Assembly: GCF_002206635.1 (NCBI RefSeq)
Contig: NZ_NGUO01000002.1
Span: forward strand, 124,001 to 188,000
DNA from: Polynucleobacter aenigmaticus
GTDB taxonomy: Bacteria; Pseudomonadota; Gammaproteobacteria; Burkholderiales; Burkholderiaceae
Reading direction: 5' to 3'
DNA: 64,000 nucleotides
Part shown: piece after piece, positions 1-9,146 of the stretch
How positions within the stretch are numbered: position 1 is the first letter of the stretch
Layout of the letters: each line of letters starts with the position of its first letter
The notes under the pieces: model-generated
What the model was told of the DNA's origin: nothing
Seen by the model: only the letters and a program-made list of their open reading frames with translations
The model's database searches: none
Program-made: the position numbers and the translations under genes

Positions 1-4
1 CTGT

Positions 5-1021
5 TTAGACAACGCCCGCCCCATGCGCTTGTTCATCTGCATGGTAGCTAGAGCGCACCATGGCCCCTACGGCAGCATGCGAGAAGCCCATGGCATAAGC
101 CTCTTCCTCGAAGTGCTTAAACACATCCGGATGTACATAGCGCTGCACTGGCAGGTGGTGGCCTGACGGTGCCAAATACTGGCCAATGGTGAGCATATCG
201 ATATTGTGCTCTCGCATATCTCGCATGACCTCCAAAATCTCTTCATCAGTTTCACCCAAGCCAACCATCAAACCACTCTTCGTTGGAATATTTGGGAAGC
301 GCTCTTTAAAGTCCTTTAAAAGCTTGAGGGAATGCGCATAGTCCGCACCAGGTCGCGCCTGTTTATACAAACGCGGCACGGTTTCTAAGTTGTGATTCAT
401 GACATCAGGCAAGCCTTGTGGTGCATGCTCAGAAAAAATATCTAAAGCTTTATCTAAGCGACCCCGAAAATCAGGAACTAATACTTCAATACGCGTATTA
501 GGAGATTGGCCTCTCGATTGAGAAATACAATCCACAAAATGCATGGCGCCACCATCACGTAAATCATCACGATCTACGCTGGTAATCACTACATAATTTA
601 ATTTCAGAGCAGCGATCGTACGCGCTAAATTGCCGGGCTCTTTTGCATCCAATGGGTCTGGTCTACCATGCCCAACGTCACAAAATGGGCAACGACGCGT
701 ACATTTATCACCCATGATCATGAAGGTGGCCGTACCTTTGCCAAAACATTCACCAATGTTGGGGCAACTCGCTTCTTCACACACAGTCACCAGTTCGTTT
801 TCTCGGAGAATCTTTTTGATCTCAGAAAAACGGGAGTTGCCAGATGCAGCTCGAACCCGAATCCATTCGGGCTTCTTGAGTACTTGCTCCAAGGGCACGA
901 TCTTGATTGGAATACGCGCAGTCTTCTCGCTCGACTTCTGCTTGCGTGAAGCGTCGTAGTTAAGATCCTGCCGACTATTACTATTGGCAGTGGAATCGAG
1001 ATCCAGCTTATTGGTGGTCAT
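5..1021 (-). CDS. lipA: Lipoyl synthase
   Basis: Radical-SAM enzyme that inserts two sulfurs into protein-bound octanoyl groups, the last step of lipoate synthesis for 2-oxoacid dehydrogenases and the glycine cleavage system. The protein is 338 aa. The auxiliary-cluster cysteines are Cys81, Cys86 and Cys92 and the radical-SAM CxxxCxxC is Cys107, Cys111 and Cys114. The conserved RSSY motif lies near the C-terminus. The first 40 residues or so are polar and poorly conserved. It overlaps the upstream lipB by 4 bp, so the two are co-transcribed and translationally coupled. The family assignment is firm. Confidence 0.97.
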   Translation of the reverse strand: MTTNKLDLDSTANSNSRQDLNYDASRKQKSSEKTARIPIKIVPLEQVLKKPEWIRVRAASGNSRFSEIKKILRENELVTVCEEASCPNIGECFGKGTATFMIMGDKCTRRCPFCDVGHGRPDPLDAKEPGNLARTIAALKLNYVVITSVDRDDLRDGGAMHFVDCISQSRGQSPNTRIEVLVPDFRGRLDKALDIFSEHAPQGLPDVMNHNLETVPRLYKQARPGADYAHSLKLLKDFKERFPNIPTKSGLMVGLGETDEEILEVMRDMREHNIDMLTIGQYLAPSGHHLPVQRYVHPDVFKHFEEEAYAMGFSHAAVGAMVRSSYHADEQAHGAGVV

Positions 1022-1662
1022 GATGAAATCAGTTGCCTTTGCAAATGCTCCAAGAGGGTTTGGCTAATAATGTCCATATTGTCCTTGATCCCCAGAGTTT
1101 GCATATCGACTGTCTTTAAGCCCTCATAGCCACAAGGGTGGATACGGGCAAAAGCCTCCAAATCTGTTGCCACATTTAAGGCTAAGCCATGATAAGAGCA
1201 TCCTTTGGAGACCTTCAGGCCCAAGGCCGCAATCTTGGCACCCCGATACTCCGCAGCAATACCGCCATCCTGAGCGACATAAATACCAGGCGCACCAGGA
1301 TGTCTTTCTGCTTGAATACCAAAATCTGCCAGGGTGTCAATCAAGGCCTGCTCAATTCGAGAAACCAGCTCTTTTACAAAAATCCCCAAACGCCTGAGAT
1401 CTAATAAAAGATAAACCACAATTTGTCCGGGGCCATGATAAGTGATCTCACCCCCACGATCCACCTGCACCAATGGAATTTGACTGCTAGGGGAATGTAA
1501 GTTGCTTGCATCTCCCGCAAGACCCAAAGTAAACACTGGAGGATGCTCTAGGATCCAAATTTCATCCGAGGTACTACTATCCCGCTGTTGCGTGAAATCT
1601 CGCATCGCTTGATAGGTCAAATCGTAATCAGCAATCCCTAGATGCTTTACTAAAAAGGACAT
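1018..1662 (-). CDS. lipB: Lipoyl(octanoyl) transferase
   Basis: Cytosolic transferase that moves octanoate from acyl carrier protein onto lipoyl domains, providing the substrate for LipA. It is 214 aa, the normal length. The signature [12 protein letters not shown] is at residues 69-80, the catalytic lysine at about 143 (GAKIAALG) and the catalytic cysteine at 177 (HPCGYE). The gene sits between the DUF493 gene (9 bp upstream) and lipA (4 bp overlap). The order DUF493-lipB-lipA is widespread in proteobacteria and supports a lipoate operon. Confidence 0.97.
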   Translation of the reverse strand: MSFLVKHLGIADYDLTYQAMRDFTQQRDSSTSDEIWILEHPPVFTLGLAGDASNLHSPSSQIPLVQVDRGGEITYHGPGQIVVYLLLDLRRLGIFVKELVSRIEQALIDTLADFGIQAERHPGAPGIYVAQDGGIAAEYRGAKIAALGLKVSKGCSYHGLALNVATDLEAFARIHPCGYEGLKTVDMQTLGIKDNMDIISQTLLEHLQRQLISS

Positions 1663-1671
1663 GTAAGCAAC

Positions 1672-1941
1672 TTAAAGAACGACGCTGACCAAGGGATGCG
1701 TAGATAAGGTTCGATACAACTCATCTAACTGCTCACGGCTCGTTGCCGTAATGGGCAAAGTAATGCCAAGATAATTGCCATCTTTAGAAGGTCGCTGCTC
1801 AACCTTACTCTCATCAAATGTCGGATCGAATTGACGGGCAATATGCAAAATCGCAGGGAGATATTCTGGATTGGCTTTACCCATCACCTTAATCGGAAAC
1901 TCAGATGGGTACTCAATCAGGGATTTCTGCTCTTCAGTCAT
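1672..1941 (-). CDS. DUF493 (YbeD-like) family protein
   Basis: Small 89-aa protein of the DUF493/YbeD family, an ACT-like fold often encoded just before lipB. Its biochemical role is not settled. The ATG at 1941 is preferred because AGGAAAG lies just upstream of it; the longer open frame would run back into the hydrolase gene. The sequence starts MTEEQKSLIEYPSEFPIK and ends with a hydrophobic strand. Position in the lipB-lipA operon suggests a link to lipoate metabolism, which is inference only. Confidence 0.85.
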   Translation of the reverse strand: MTEEQKSLIEYPSEFPIKVMGKANPEYLPAILHIARQFDPTFDESKVEQRPSKDGNYLGITLPITATSREQLDELYRTLSTHPLVSVVL

Positions 1942-1954
1942 GATTTCTTTCCTC

Positions 1955-2671
1955 TTAATTGTTGCGATGATCAGGCATACCCAACCAAGCACCAGTGATG
2001 ATGTTCCGAATGCAATGTAAGCGCCGATGGAAAAAATGATCAGCTCCTGGCACTACTTGCACCGTGAGCTCTTGTGGGCGCGCCCAATCCAACACATCAA
2101 GCAGCGGAATGGTTTCATCTACTTCACCATGGATCAAAATCGTATCTGCAGGCACGGGTGCCAATGTCCACTTGCCTGCTGCGCTACCGACCATGACTAA
2201 TCTCTCAGCTGGACGACCTAATTCCGCCAACCGTTGCACTAAATGGCTGCCAACGAAACTTCCAAATGAAAACCCAGAAACTACCAAAGGCAAGGTATTT
2301 GCAGTCTGAATCCATGCTTGATGTGATGTTGCCTCGAATTGATTCCAGCTTGATGGGGTCCGCATCCAATCAGTGACATGCAGCAAATCCTCCATCTCAC
2401 CAACGCCATCATCATGCACACCTGCAGTAGCGCCCACTCCACGAAAATTCGGGCGCACGCTAACGTAACCTAATTGATTAAAGGCACGTGCCATCGTTTG
2501 TGCCACCTTGTTGTCCATCGTTCCACCCATCAGAGGATGCGGATGTGCCACCAAAGCCAAACCTCTTACTAAGAAGTCTGGATTATTTTTTAATTCATCA
2601 GGAAGGTCGATAGACATTTCAATCTGACCTACGACACCCTCAATATGAATTATTTTTGTACGGCTATTCAT
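1955..2671 (-). CDS. Alpha/beta hydrolase, COG2945-like
   Basis: A 238-aa cytosolic serine hydrolase. The nucleophile elbow GFSFGS is at 133-138 with Ser136, the acid is probably Asp185 (HGEVDE) and the base His212 (GADHFF), which completes a triad. The early segment AHPHPLMGGTMDNK (42-55) and RPNFRGVG (73-80) are typical of the COG2945-like dienelactone-hydrolase relatives. No signal peptide is seen. The substrate is unknown. It lies 13 bp upstream of the DUF493 gene and is probably co-transcribed with the lipoate genes. Confidence 0.85.
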   Translation of the reverse strand: MNSRTKIIHIEGVVGQIEMSIDLPDELKNNPDFLVRGLALVAHPHPLMGGTMDNKVAQTMARAFNQLGYVSVRPNFRGVGATAGVHDDGVGEMEDLLHVTDWMRTPSSWNQFEATSHQAWIQTANTLPLVVSGFSFGSFVGSHLVQRLAELGRPAERLVMVGSAAGKWTLAPVPADTILIHGEVDETIPLLDVLDWARPQELTVQVVPGADHFFHRRLHCIRNIITGAWLGMPDHRNN

Positions 2672-2694
2672 AAAATAACTTTCTAAAATCTTTT

Positions 2695-3003
2695 TTAAGC
2701 TAACTGCAGACGCTCCACTGGACGTCCTTGTATTAAGTGCGATTGAATAACTTCCTCAACATCCTCAACATCAACAAAGGTGTACCAAACACCCTCTGGG
2801 TAAATCACCGCCACCGGGCCATCAGCACAACGATCCAAGCATCCAGCCTTATTAACGCGAATCTTTCCTGGGCCAGACAGACCCAGCTCTTTCACACGAT
2901 TTTTTGCATACTCAAATAATGCAAATGCATTGTGTCGATCACAACAGTCTTCGCCATTGTTGCGCTGGTTAAGGCAGAAAAATACATGGTGTTTAAAACT
3001 CAT
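2695..3003 (-). CDS. (2Fe-2S) ferredoxin domain protein, thioredoxin-like fold
   Basis: Short 102-aa ferredoxin of the NuoE-like thioredoxin-fold type, probably a small electron carrier. Cluster ligands are likely the early cysteines in FFCLNQ and EDCCDRH and the later pair in GCLDRCADGP. I chose the ATG at 3003 (MSFKHHVFF) over an in-frame TTG four codons earlier at 3015. Neither start has a strong ribosome site. The gene begins 12 bp after the VanZ-like gene and precedes the hydrolase on the same strand. Its redox partner is not evident here. Confidence 0.85.
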   Translation of the reverse strand: MSFKHHVFFCLNQRNNGEDCCDRHNAFALFEYAKNRVKELGLSGPGKIRVNKAGCLDRCADGPVAVIYPEGVWYTFVDVEDVEEVIQSHLIQGRPVERLQLA

Positions 3004-3015
3004 ACACAGTCTCAA

Positions 3016-4110
3016 TCAAGGTTTTAAATTAAAGGTCGTCTTATTCCGAATCACCCAAAACAAAGCTAATGGCAACCATACCACTGAAACCCACTGCATT
3101 AATTCGTTAAAGTGTAATAGTCGCCCTTGATGCCAATGTCGCAAGGTGAGAATAAAGTAAGGATTGTCCGGCAAAAAATTAATCGCAATAGTGGTGCTGA
3201 CCAAACAAGTAAGCGCAAGCCAAGCCTTGGTGGTTCCAGAAAATTTCAGAGCCCACCTCAACAACAAAATTCCAAATACCATCCCCCAAATTGCCCCAGC
3301 CGTAAGCCAGAGCAAACTAAATTCTGCCCCGAATTGCAGCGTCGTAAAGGCAATCTTCACTAAAACAGTAAAGCAAAGTAGGCTATTCAAGATTTTCCAC
3401 TGAGGCGCTTTAACTCGCATCCCCAGAGACAACAAAAGTCCCGTGCCAAGCCAACATATCGCAGTAATGATGGACTCCTGGACGACATGGTTCACCACCA
3501 TCGTCCCCCAGTCGACCGAGGCAAAAATGGCATGTCCCCATACTCCAGTCCCCAACCAAGAGCTTTGAGGGTAAATCTGGGCCCAAGGGAAGAGCAGAAA
3601 TAAGGCGCAGGCAGCCCAATTCAAACCAAACCACTGATCAAACCGACGTCGAATAGCGCTGCCAGAGAGCCATTGTGGGCCCAAAGGAATAGCCAATAAA
3701 CCGCCCAACAAGCCCCCTAGAACATTTGCCCACCAATCCATCTGGCTTGGTATCCGAGTGGGTAACCACGTTTGCAATGATTCCACGCTGAAAGCCAATA
3801 TGGCACTGAAGCCCAAAGCGATGCCCAGGGCAACAAAATTGTGCCAGCGCGGGTAGCAGGCAAAGACCAGTAAAAATCCCAAGGGGATATAAGCCAAGAT
3901 ATTCACCGAGACATCAAAGAGCGTAATAAAGCGTGGCAAAGGGGCATCTAACCATGCCCAAGCAGCAATACCATTCTGGAAGTTGAAATCAAAGGGGTTT
4001 AGGCTGACATAGATGATCAAAAGCGCATAACTTAAGCTAATGGCTCTAGCCAAAGGCATGGCCTGGAGAGGCCAAACGAACTTACGAGGGCGCTGATCTT
4101 CGTGATGCAT
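3016..4110 (-). CDS. VanZ family integral membrane protein
   Basis: A 364-aa polytopic membrane protein. The N-terminal half looks like the VanZ domain: the YVSLNPFDF segment after the first membrane helix, then DVSVNILAYIPLGFLLVF and the WWANVLGGLLGGLLAIPLG stretch. A second hydrophobic half adds about five more helices, so it is about twice the length of a minimal VanZ domain. VanZ proteins were first linked to teicoplanin resistance, but that should not be inferred for a Gram-negative. Function unknown. It is divergent from birA across a 46 bp gap. Confidence 0.8.
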   Translation of the reverse strand: MHHEDQRPRKFVWPLQAMPLARAISLSYALLIIYVSLNPFDFNFQNGIAAWAWLDAPLPRFITLFDVSVNILAYIPLGFLLVFACYPRWHNFVALGIALGFSAILAFSVESLQTWLPTRIPSQMDWWANVLGGLLGGLLAIPLGPQWLSGSAIRRRFDQWFGLNWAACALFLLFPWAQIYPQSSWLGTGVWGHAIFASVDWGTMVVNHVVQESIITAICWLGTGLLLSLGMRVKAPQWKILNSLLCFTVLVKIAFTTLQFGAEFSLLWLTAGAIWGMVFGILLLRWALKFSGTTKAWLALTCLVSTTIAINFLPDNPYFILTLRHWHQGRLLHFNELMQWVSVVWLPLALFWVIRNKTTFNLKP

Positions 4111-4156
4111 TCCCCCATTCTAGGTCAGCCAGGTCAGATCTTTCTACAATAGGAAA

Positions 4157-4957
4157 ATGAGTCCGAATTGCATCCTAGAACGCGTCGCTACTACCAAATC
4201 TACTAATGACGATTTATTGGTCCGTTGGCGGGCTGGGGAGTTAATTGACCCCGTAGCTCGGATCGCGCATGAGCAGACTGCCGGCAAAGGCAGGGCTGGG
4301 AGAGTCTGGCTATCCAACCCTGAAGATACCCTGTGCTTCTCTCTGGCCTATCCTTTCCAGAAGCGCCCAAACGAACTGAGTGGCCTCAGCCTAGTGATTG
4401 GCTTGGCGGTCATTGCCGGAATTGCTGCGGCATTAGGCATCAGCGAAGCAGCGCTCCATCAACAAGGTTTGCGACTGAAGTGGCCCAATGATTTGCTAAT
4501 AAATAATGCCAAGCTTGGCGGCATTCTTATTGAAGGCGGGCAAACCAATTTAAGCTCACCTACCTGGATGGTGATTGGCCTTGGCCTGAACTTACGTAAT
4601 GCAGATGCTATTCAACAAAATTTAGAAGCTAATTCATCCTTCGGCGCCACCGCCTTGGATCAACTGATGCCACATCAGGCGCCAGTTCCCGATACTGAGT
4701 TTATTTGGCTAAAACTAATTGAGTCATTTGAACGGTATTTATCTGAATTCAATCAACATGGCTTTAGCCACTTTCAAAATCACTGGAAACAGTGGGATGC
4801 CTATGATGGGCAAGCTGTTTGTATTTCTGGTGCCGGCAAAGAATCTGTATTCGGCATCGCAGACGGAGTAGATGGCACTGGTGCACTACTCCTAAATCAA
4901 CATGACAAAACTATTGCCATACATGCGGGTGATGTTTCTTTACGAGTTCAATCATGA
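4157..4957 (+). CDS. birA: Biotin--[acetyl-CoA-carboxylase] ligase
   Basis: Attaches biotin via biotinyl-AMP to the carrier protein of acetyl-CoA carboxylase. It is 266 aa and begins directly with the catalytic domain. The nucleotide/biotin loop is TAGKGRAGRVW at 41-51 and KWPNDLL is at 108-114, with KLGGILIE at 119-126. There is no N-terminal winged helix, so unlike E. coli BirA it should not act as the biotin-operon repressor. The start codon has AGGAAA just before it. It overlaps coaX by 4 bp. Confidence 0.93.
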   Translation: MSPNCILERVATTKSTNDDLLVRWRAGELIDPVARIAHEQTAGKGRAGRVWLSNPEDTLCFSLAYPFQKRPNELSGLSLVIGLAVIAGIAAALGISEAALHQQGLRLKWPNDLLINNAKLGGILIEGGQTNLSSPTWMVIGLGLNLRNADAIQQNLEANSSFGATALDQLMPHQAPVPDTEFIWLKLIESFERYLSEFNQHGFSHFQNHWKQWDAYDGQAVCISGAGKESVFGIADGVDGTGALLLNQHDKTIAIHAGDVSLRVQS

Positions 4958-5775
4958 GTCTCTATTTAGTATTTGATATTGGCAATACGCGTCTCAAATG
5001 GGCCGCTGTTGAATCCACGCAAAACATTGCCGATCGCAACAAAAAATTGTGGGCCTACTCTGGATCCATTAGCAATCAATCTTTCCAGTCTCCCGAACTT
5101 CGTGCAGAGTTATCGGATTATATTTCTAAAACCATGCCAAAGCCTGATGCCATCGGCTTTTGCTGTGTGGCGGCCAGCGCTACTATTGACAATCTGCGCA
5201 GTCTTTTTCCGCAATGGCAGAATCTCGATTGGAAGCAGTTCACCGGCAGCAGTCCTTATGAGGGAGTCCGCACACTCTATGAAGAACCAGGCAAGTTAGG
5301 TGCAGATCGTTGGGCAGCCCTAATTGGAGCAAGAGCACTATCCAATACAAACACACTAGTGGTGAATACAGGCACTGCGACCACCATTGATTTACTAGGT
5401 GGCAATGGCGTTCATTACGGCGGCTGGATCTTGCCAGGACTTAGCTTGATGCAAGAAAGTCTCCAAAGCAATACCGCTCAACTTCCATTGGCAATTCGCT
5501 CCAGCACCCTAGCAGCCCAAGCAAAATTTGGTACGAATACTAATGAAGCGATTACAGGTGGTTGTGATGCAGCGCAAATGGGAGCAATATTGCGAGCGGT
5601 TTACTTAGCAAAGGAAATCCATCATCCCGTTGAACGCATTTGGCTTGATGGTGGAAACGCCAAAATTTTGGCAACTGAAATCAAACAATTCCCAGAATTA
5701 GCAGCGCTTCCGATTGAGCCTATTGAAGGATTGGTCTTGCGTGGCCTTTGGGCCTGGCTTCTACAAAACCTCTAA
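4954..5775 (+). CDS. coaX: Type III pantothenate kinase
   Basis: Catalyses ATP-dependent phosphorylation of pantothenate, the first committed step to coenzyme A. It is 273 aa with the ASKHA-fold signatures DIGNTRLKW (8-16), GADRWAALIGA (116-126) and NTGTATTIDLL (138-148). Type III kinases resist CoA feedback and usually require a monovalent cation; that is family knowledge. The 4 bp overlap with birA is a common betaproteobacterial pairing of two cofactor genes. Confidence 0.95.
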   Translation: MSLYLVFDIGNTRLKWAAVESTQNIADRNKKLWAYSGSISNQSFQSPELRAELSDYISKTMPKPDAIGFCCVAASATIDNLRSLFPQWQNLDWKQFTGSSPYEGVRTLYEEPGKLGADRWAALIGARALSNTNTLVVNTGTATTIDLLGGNGVHYGGWILPGLSLMQESLQSNTAQLPLAIRSSTLAAQAKFGTNTNEAITGGCDAAQMGAILRAVYLAKEIHHPVERIWLDGGNAKILATEIKQFPELAALPIEPIEGLVLRGLWAWLLQNL

Positions 5776-5811
5776 AGGCCCAAATCCACCTTGATTGGAA
5801 GTACTGACTAT

Positions 5812-6303
5812 TTAGCTAGTACGGATCTTGCCCAAAAGAGTCGTTGTAGAGCGCTCATATAAAAATGGGATAGCGATTGCTTTACCACCCCAAGTCTTCA
5901 CCAGACGCGTTTCTTCCAAAGTATCGATATCATAATCTCCACCCTTGACATAAATATCCGGACGAATTTTGGCGATCAAATTCACCGGAGTCTGCTCAGT
6001 AAACAACACTGCCAGATCCACGCTTGCAAGGGCAGCCAATAAGGCTTGGCGGTCTGCCTCTGAATTAATAGGGCGGTCATCTCCTTTTCCGAGCATCCTG
6101 ACTGAGGCATCGGAGTTCACCCCAACCACGAGACTGGCCCCCAACTCCCGAGCTTGAGCTAAATAGCTGGCATGCCCGCGATGCAAAATATCGAAGACGC
6201 CATTGGTAAATACAAGCGGTCTTGGGAGCGCGGCAATACGAGCATCCAACTCTTCTGGATAGCATACTTTTGACTCAAACGAGGGTAAAGATAAAGAGGT
6301 CAT
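5812..6303 (-). CDS. rfaE2: D-glycero-beta-D-manno-heptose 1-phosphate adenylyltransferase
   Basis: Forms ADP-heptose from heptose-1-phosphate for the lipopolysaccharide inner core. It is 163 aa and corresponds to only the C-terminal half of the bifunctional HldE of E. coli, so a separate kinase (rfaE1/hldA) is expected elsewhere. The nucleotidyltransferase motif HRGH is at 41-44, after FTNGVFDIL. The C-terminal ERSTTTLLGKIR fits the ISSTKI-type motif. It is a single gene, convergent with coaX and divergent from the peroxidase gene. Confidence 0.93.
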   Translation of the reverse strand: MTSLSLPSFESKVCYPEELDARIAALPRPLVFTNGVFDILHRGHASYLAQARELGASLVVGVNSDASVRMLGKGDDRPINSEADRQALLAALASVDLAVLFTEQTPVNLIAKIRPDIYVKGGDYDIDTLEETRLVKTWGGKAIAIPFLYERSTTTLLGKIRTS

Positions 6304-6351
6304 AACGTCATATTAATGGCATTGAGACAGGTCCAACGATATTTGCCAGAA

Positions 6352-6368
6352 TGTCTTAGACTTAGACA
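6352..6368. promoter_or_regulatory. Near-perfect 17-bp palindrome upstream of the peroxidase-lipid operon
   Basis: The sequence TGTCTTAGACTTAGACA is a 17-bp inverted repeat with one mismatched pair, centred about 34 bp before the peroxidase start codon. It has the size and symmetry of a dimeric repressor or activator site. I cannot name the regulator, and I found no convincing promoter boxes beside it. Confidence 0.4.
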
Positions 6369-6393
6369 TCCCCGCTCAAGTAAAAGGCTTTAG

Positions 6394-6972
6394 ATGATCC
6401 GCAATATGACAAGGCACCTATTGGCACTTCTTTTACTAGCTTCAGCAATGCAATTCGTAGAGGCAGCTCCTCCCATGAGTCCCAACTGCAGCGCCCTCTT
6501 GTCCCATACCTTCCCAAGGCTGCAGGATGAGGCCCCACAAAATCTCTGCCAATACCAGGGTAAGGTGATCTTGGTCGTGAATACTGCGAGTTTTTGTGGA
6601 TTTACTAGCCAATATGAGAGCCTAGAGAAGTTATATGCCAAATATAAAGATCGCGGCTTGGTTGTACTGGGATTTCCATCCAATGATTTTGGTCAGCAAG
6701 AGCCCGGTAGCAATAAAGAAATTGCTGAATTCTGCAAAAATACCTATGACGTGAAGTTTCCCATGTTCGCCAAGAGCTCAGTCAGCGGAAGCAATCCAAA
6801 CCCCTTATTTAAGATGCTCATTGCCAAAACTGGCACGACGCCTAAATGGAATTTCTATAAATATCTGATTGATCGTAACGGTAATGTAATCGATGCATTT
6901 GGCAGCATGACTAAACCCACTAGCAGCAGCCTTACGAGCGAGATAGAAAAACTTCTTGGAGAAAAAAATTAG
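6394..6972 (+). CDS. Glutathione peroxidase family protein, exported
   Basis: Thiol peroxidase of the glutathione peroxidase family, 192 aa. Residues 1-24 form a signal peptide ending near VEA-AP, so it should act in the periplasm. The peroxidatic Cys68 lies in NTASFCGFT, with Gln102 (FGQQEPG) and Trp152-Asn153 completing the usual tetrad. Cys114 (AEFCKN) is where the resolving cysteine sits in thioredoxin-dependent members, so thioredoxin-like reductants are more likely than glutathione. AAAGG precedes the ATG. It overlaps the FAD oxidoreductase by 1 bp, which ties it to the lipid operon. Confidence 0.93.
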   Translation: MIRNMTRHLLALLLLASAMQFVEAAPPMSPNCSALLSHTFPRLQDEAPQNLCQYQGKVILVVNTASFCGFTSQYESLEKLYAKYKDRGLVVLGFPSNDFGQQEPGSNKEIAEFCKNTYDVKFPMFAKSSVSGSNPNPLFKMLIAKTGTTPKWNFYKYLIDRNGNVIDAFGSMTKPTSSSLTSEIEKLLGEKN

Positions 6973-8360
6973 TGAGTAAGAAAAAAGTTGCCATTATTGG
7001 CGCTGGGATATCTGGACTGGGATGCGCCTATGCATTAAGACAGCGCCCCGATTTAGACATCACGATATTCGAAGGTGGCAATCATATCGGTGGTCACAGC
7101 AATACCGTGGACATCTCATTGAATACACCTCAAGGTACCCTTACTCATGGGGTGGATACTGGGTTTCTAGTATTCAATCGCAAGACCTACCCTCGCTTAG
7201 TACGTCTATTTGAGGAGATCCAAGTTCCGATTGCGCCATCAGAAATGTCGTTTTCGGTATCGATTGATGCTAGTGAAAAAACGGGGCGCTCAAAAAAAAT
7301 TGAATGGGCTGGTAACGATCTCAATTCTTTTTTTGGTCAAAGATCAAACTTGATTTCACCCTCTTTTTGGAGAATGGCCTATGACATCTTGCGCTTTAAT
7401 CGTCTTGCCACCCAACTAGCCGAGGAGCAAATTACTGCGAAGCTCGAATATTCTGAGCCAGATGAGTGCATCAAAGACTTTCTGGATCGCAATCGCTTTA
7501 GCACCAGCTTTAGAGAAAATTATTTCTTGCCGATGATTGGTGCAATCTGGTCATGCTCGGTTGAGCAGATGCTGGAGTTCCCCATTCAGACTATGGTGCG
7601 CTTCTGCCACAACCATGGCCTTTTGCAAATTCAGAATCGCCCTCAGTGGCTTACCGTTCAGGGTGGGTCACGAGAGTATGTGAAGCTTCTAGTAAAAGCC
7701 CTAGAGAAACATCAAGTCAGGGTTTTACGTGAGTCTGTTAGCCGCGTCAATGCGAGCCAAGCAGAAAAAGGTCCAGTTGAAGTCATCACAGCCTCTGGCT
7801 CACATTGGTTTGACGAAGTAGTGATGGCTTGCCATAGCGACCAAACTTTAGATTTAGTGCACGGCATTAAGCAAGATGCTAGGAATATTCTGGCATCGAT
7901 TCCCTATCAAAAGAACCGTGCAATTTTGCATACAGATACCGATTTCTTGCCTACTAACGAGCGCTGCTGGGCGGCTTGGAACTACACGGCAAAATCTGGC
8001 GCAACCCCAACTGCACAACAGCATGTGAGCGTGAATTATTTAATCAACCGCTTACAGCCCTTGCCTAAAGCACTTCAAAACACGCAAATTATTGTGAGCT
8101 TAAATCCGCTCACAGACCCCAATCCAAAGTTAGTGCATGAAGAAATTCATTACTCACACCCCGTATTTGATATGCGTGCTGTACAGGCGCAAAAAAAGCT
8201 GCCTCTGATTCAGGGCAACTCCTCTATTTGGTATTGTGGTGCATGGACAGGTTTTGGCTTCCATGAAGATGGCCTACGCTCAGGTGAGCTGGTGGCGAAG
8301 GATCTGATAGAAAGTATCTCCTATCGCATCCAATCAAACTCCCCCCAAAATATTCAATAA
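6972..8360 (+). CDS. FAD/NAD(P)-binding amine-oxidase-like oxidoreductase
   Basis: A 462-aa flavoprotein starting at a GTG whose G is the last base of the peroxidase stop. The dinucleotide fold GAGISGLG is at 10-17, followed by an FAD ribityl segment near IFEGGNHIGGH. The C-terminal GFGFHEDGLRSG is typical of this COG2907 family. Relatives sit beside DUF1365 and cyclopropane-synthase-like genes and are thought to oxidise or desaturate membrane fatty acids; the exact reaction is not shown by sequence. It is followed directly by the DUF1365 gene with no spacer. Confidence 0.88.
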   Translation: MSKKKVAIIGAGISGLGCAYALRQRPDLDITIFEGGNHIGGHSNTVDISLNTPQGTLTHGVDTGFLVFNRKTYPRLVRLFEEIQVPIAPSEMSFSVSIDASEKTGRSKKIEWAGNDLNSFFGQRSNLISPSFWRMAYDILRFNRLATQLAEEQITAKLEYSEPDECIKDFLDRNRFSTSFRENYFLPMIGAIWSCSVEQMLEFPIQTMVRFCHNHGLLQIQNRPQWLTVQGGSREYVKLLVKALEKHQVRVLRESVSRVNASQAEKGPVEVITASGSHWFDEVVMACHSDQTLDLVHGIKQDARNILASIPYQKNRAILHTDTDFLPTNERCWAAWNYTAKSGATPTAQQHVSVNYLINRLQPLPKALQNTQIIVSLNPLTDPNPKLVHEEIHYSHPVFDMRAVQAQKKLPLIQGNSSIWYCGAWTGFGFHEDGLRSGELVAKDLIESISYRIQSNSPQNIQ

Positions 8361-9146
8361 ATGAATTTGCCAACGATTAATTTTGGGGCGGTAAAACATC
8401 GGCGTTTTCGCCCCGCCCAAAATACATTTGGTTATGGTGTATTTACCTTATCCATTCCAATGCGTGCGCGCAAAGCAGACAACACATTGCTAAGCAAACA
8501 TGGGTTACGGGACAATCACTTCGGACTTTTTGCATTCTTCGATCAAGATCATGGGGTAGGTAATAGAGATAGTCTTGCCTGGATTGAGCAAGTGCTTCAA
8601 GAAAACCACATTCACTCTGTCGATGGTGAGATTTGGCTACAAACCTTCCCGCGGGTCTTGGGCTATGTCTTTAATCCAGTGAGCTTTTGGATCTGCGCTA
8701 GAGCCGATGGGCAAGTACAAGCTGTACTCGCCGAAGTCAATAACACCTTTGGTGAGCGGCACTGCTACCTTCTCCATCATGATTCTGGTGAAGTACTCAA
8801 ATCTGGGGAGACCCTCGTTAGTAAGAAAGTATTTCATGTATCGCCTTTCTGTGATGTGCGAGGGGACTATCACTTCCGCTTTTTGTTTCCCCAAGATAGC
8901 AAGTCCAAAAGAAATATTGTCTGTCGCATTGAACTCCATGAGGATGGCGCCCCACTGATCAATACCAGCATTAGTGGCTTAGCTGAACCTTTGGACAAGA
9001 GCGCCCTCTACCTCGCGTTTCTGCGTTACCCCCTGATGAGTCTGGGAGTCATTGGTAGAATTCATTGGCAAGCATTGAAATTATGGCTAAAAGGTGTACC
9101 TTTTTATTCAAAACCAAAACCTCCTGAAATTGAAATCACTCGATGA
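8361..9146 (+). CDS. DUF1365 domain-containing protein
   Basis: A 261-aa protein of the DUF1365 family, starting at the base after the previous stop codon. Motifs seen are the early KHRRFRPAQNTFGYGVF, then FPRVLGYVFNPVSFW in the first half and EVNNTFGERHCYLL, with KVFHVSPFCDVRGDYHF after it. No signal peptide or clear membrane helix is visible. DUF1365 genes nearly always accompany the FAD oxidoreductase and Cfa-like genes found here. A lipid-modifying partner role is inferred; the biochemistry is not established from sequence. Confidence 0.88.
   Translation: MNLPTINFGAVKHRRFRPAQNTFGYGVFTLSIPMRARKADNTLLSKHGLRDNHFGLFAFFDQDHGVGNRDSLAWIEQVLQENHIHSVDGEIWLQTFPRVLGYVFNPVSFWICARADGQVQAVLAEVNNTFGERHCYLLHHDSGEVLKSGETLVSKKVFHVSPFCDVRGDYHFRFLFPQDSKSKRNIVCRIELHEDGAPLINTSISGLAEPLDKSALYLAFLRYPLMSLGVIGRIHWQALKLWLKGVPFYSKPKPPEIEITR

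Noticed and set aside
3016..4110. VanZ-like gene as a glycopeptide resistance gene
   Set aside because: The domain is widespread and of unknown role in Gram-negatives, and no vanHAX-type partners are present.
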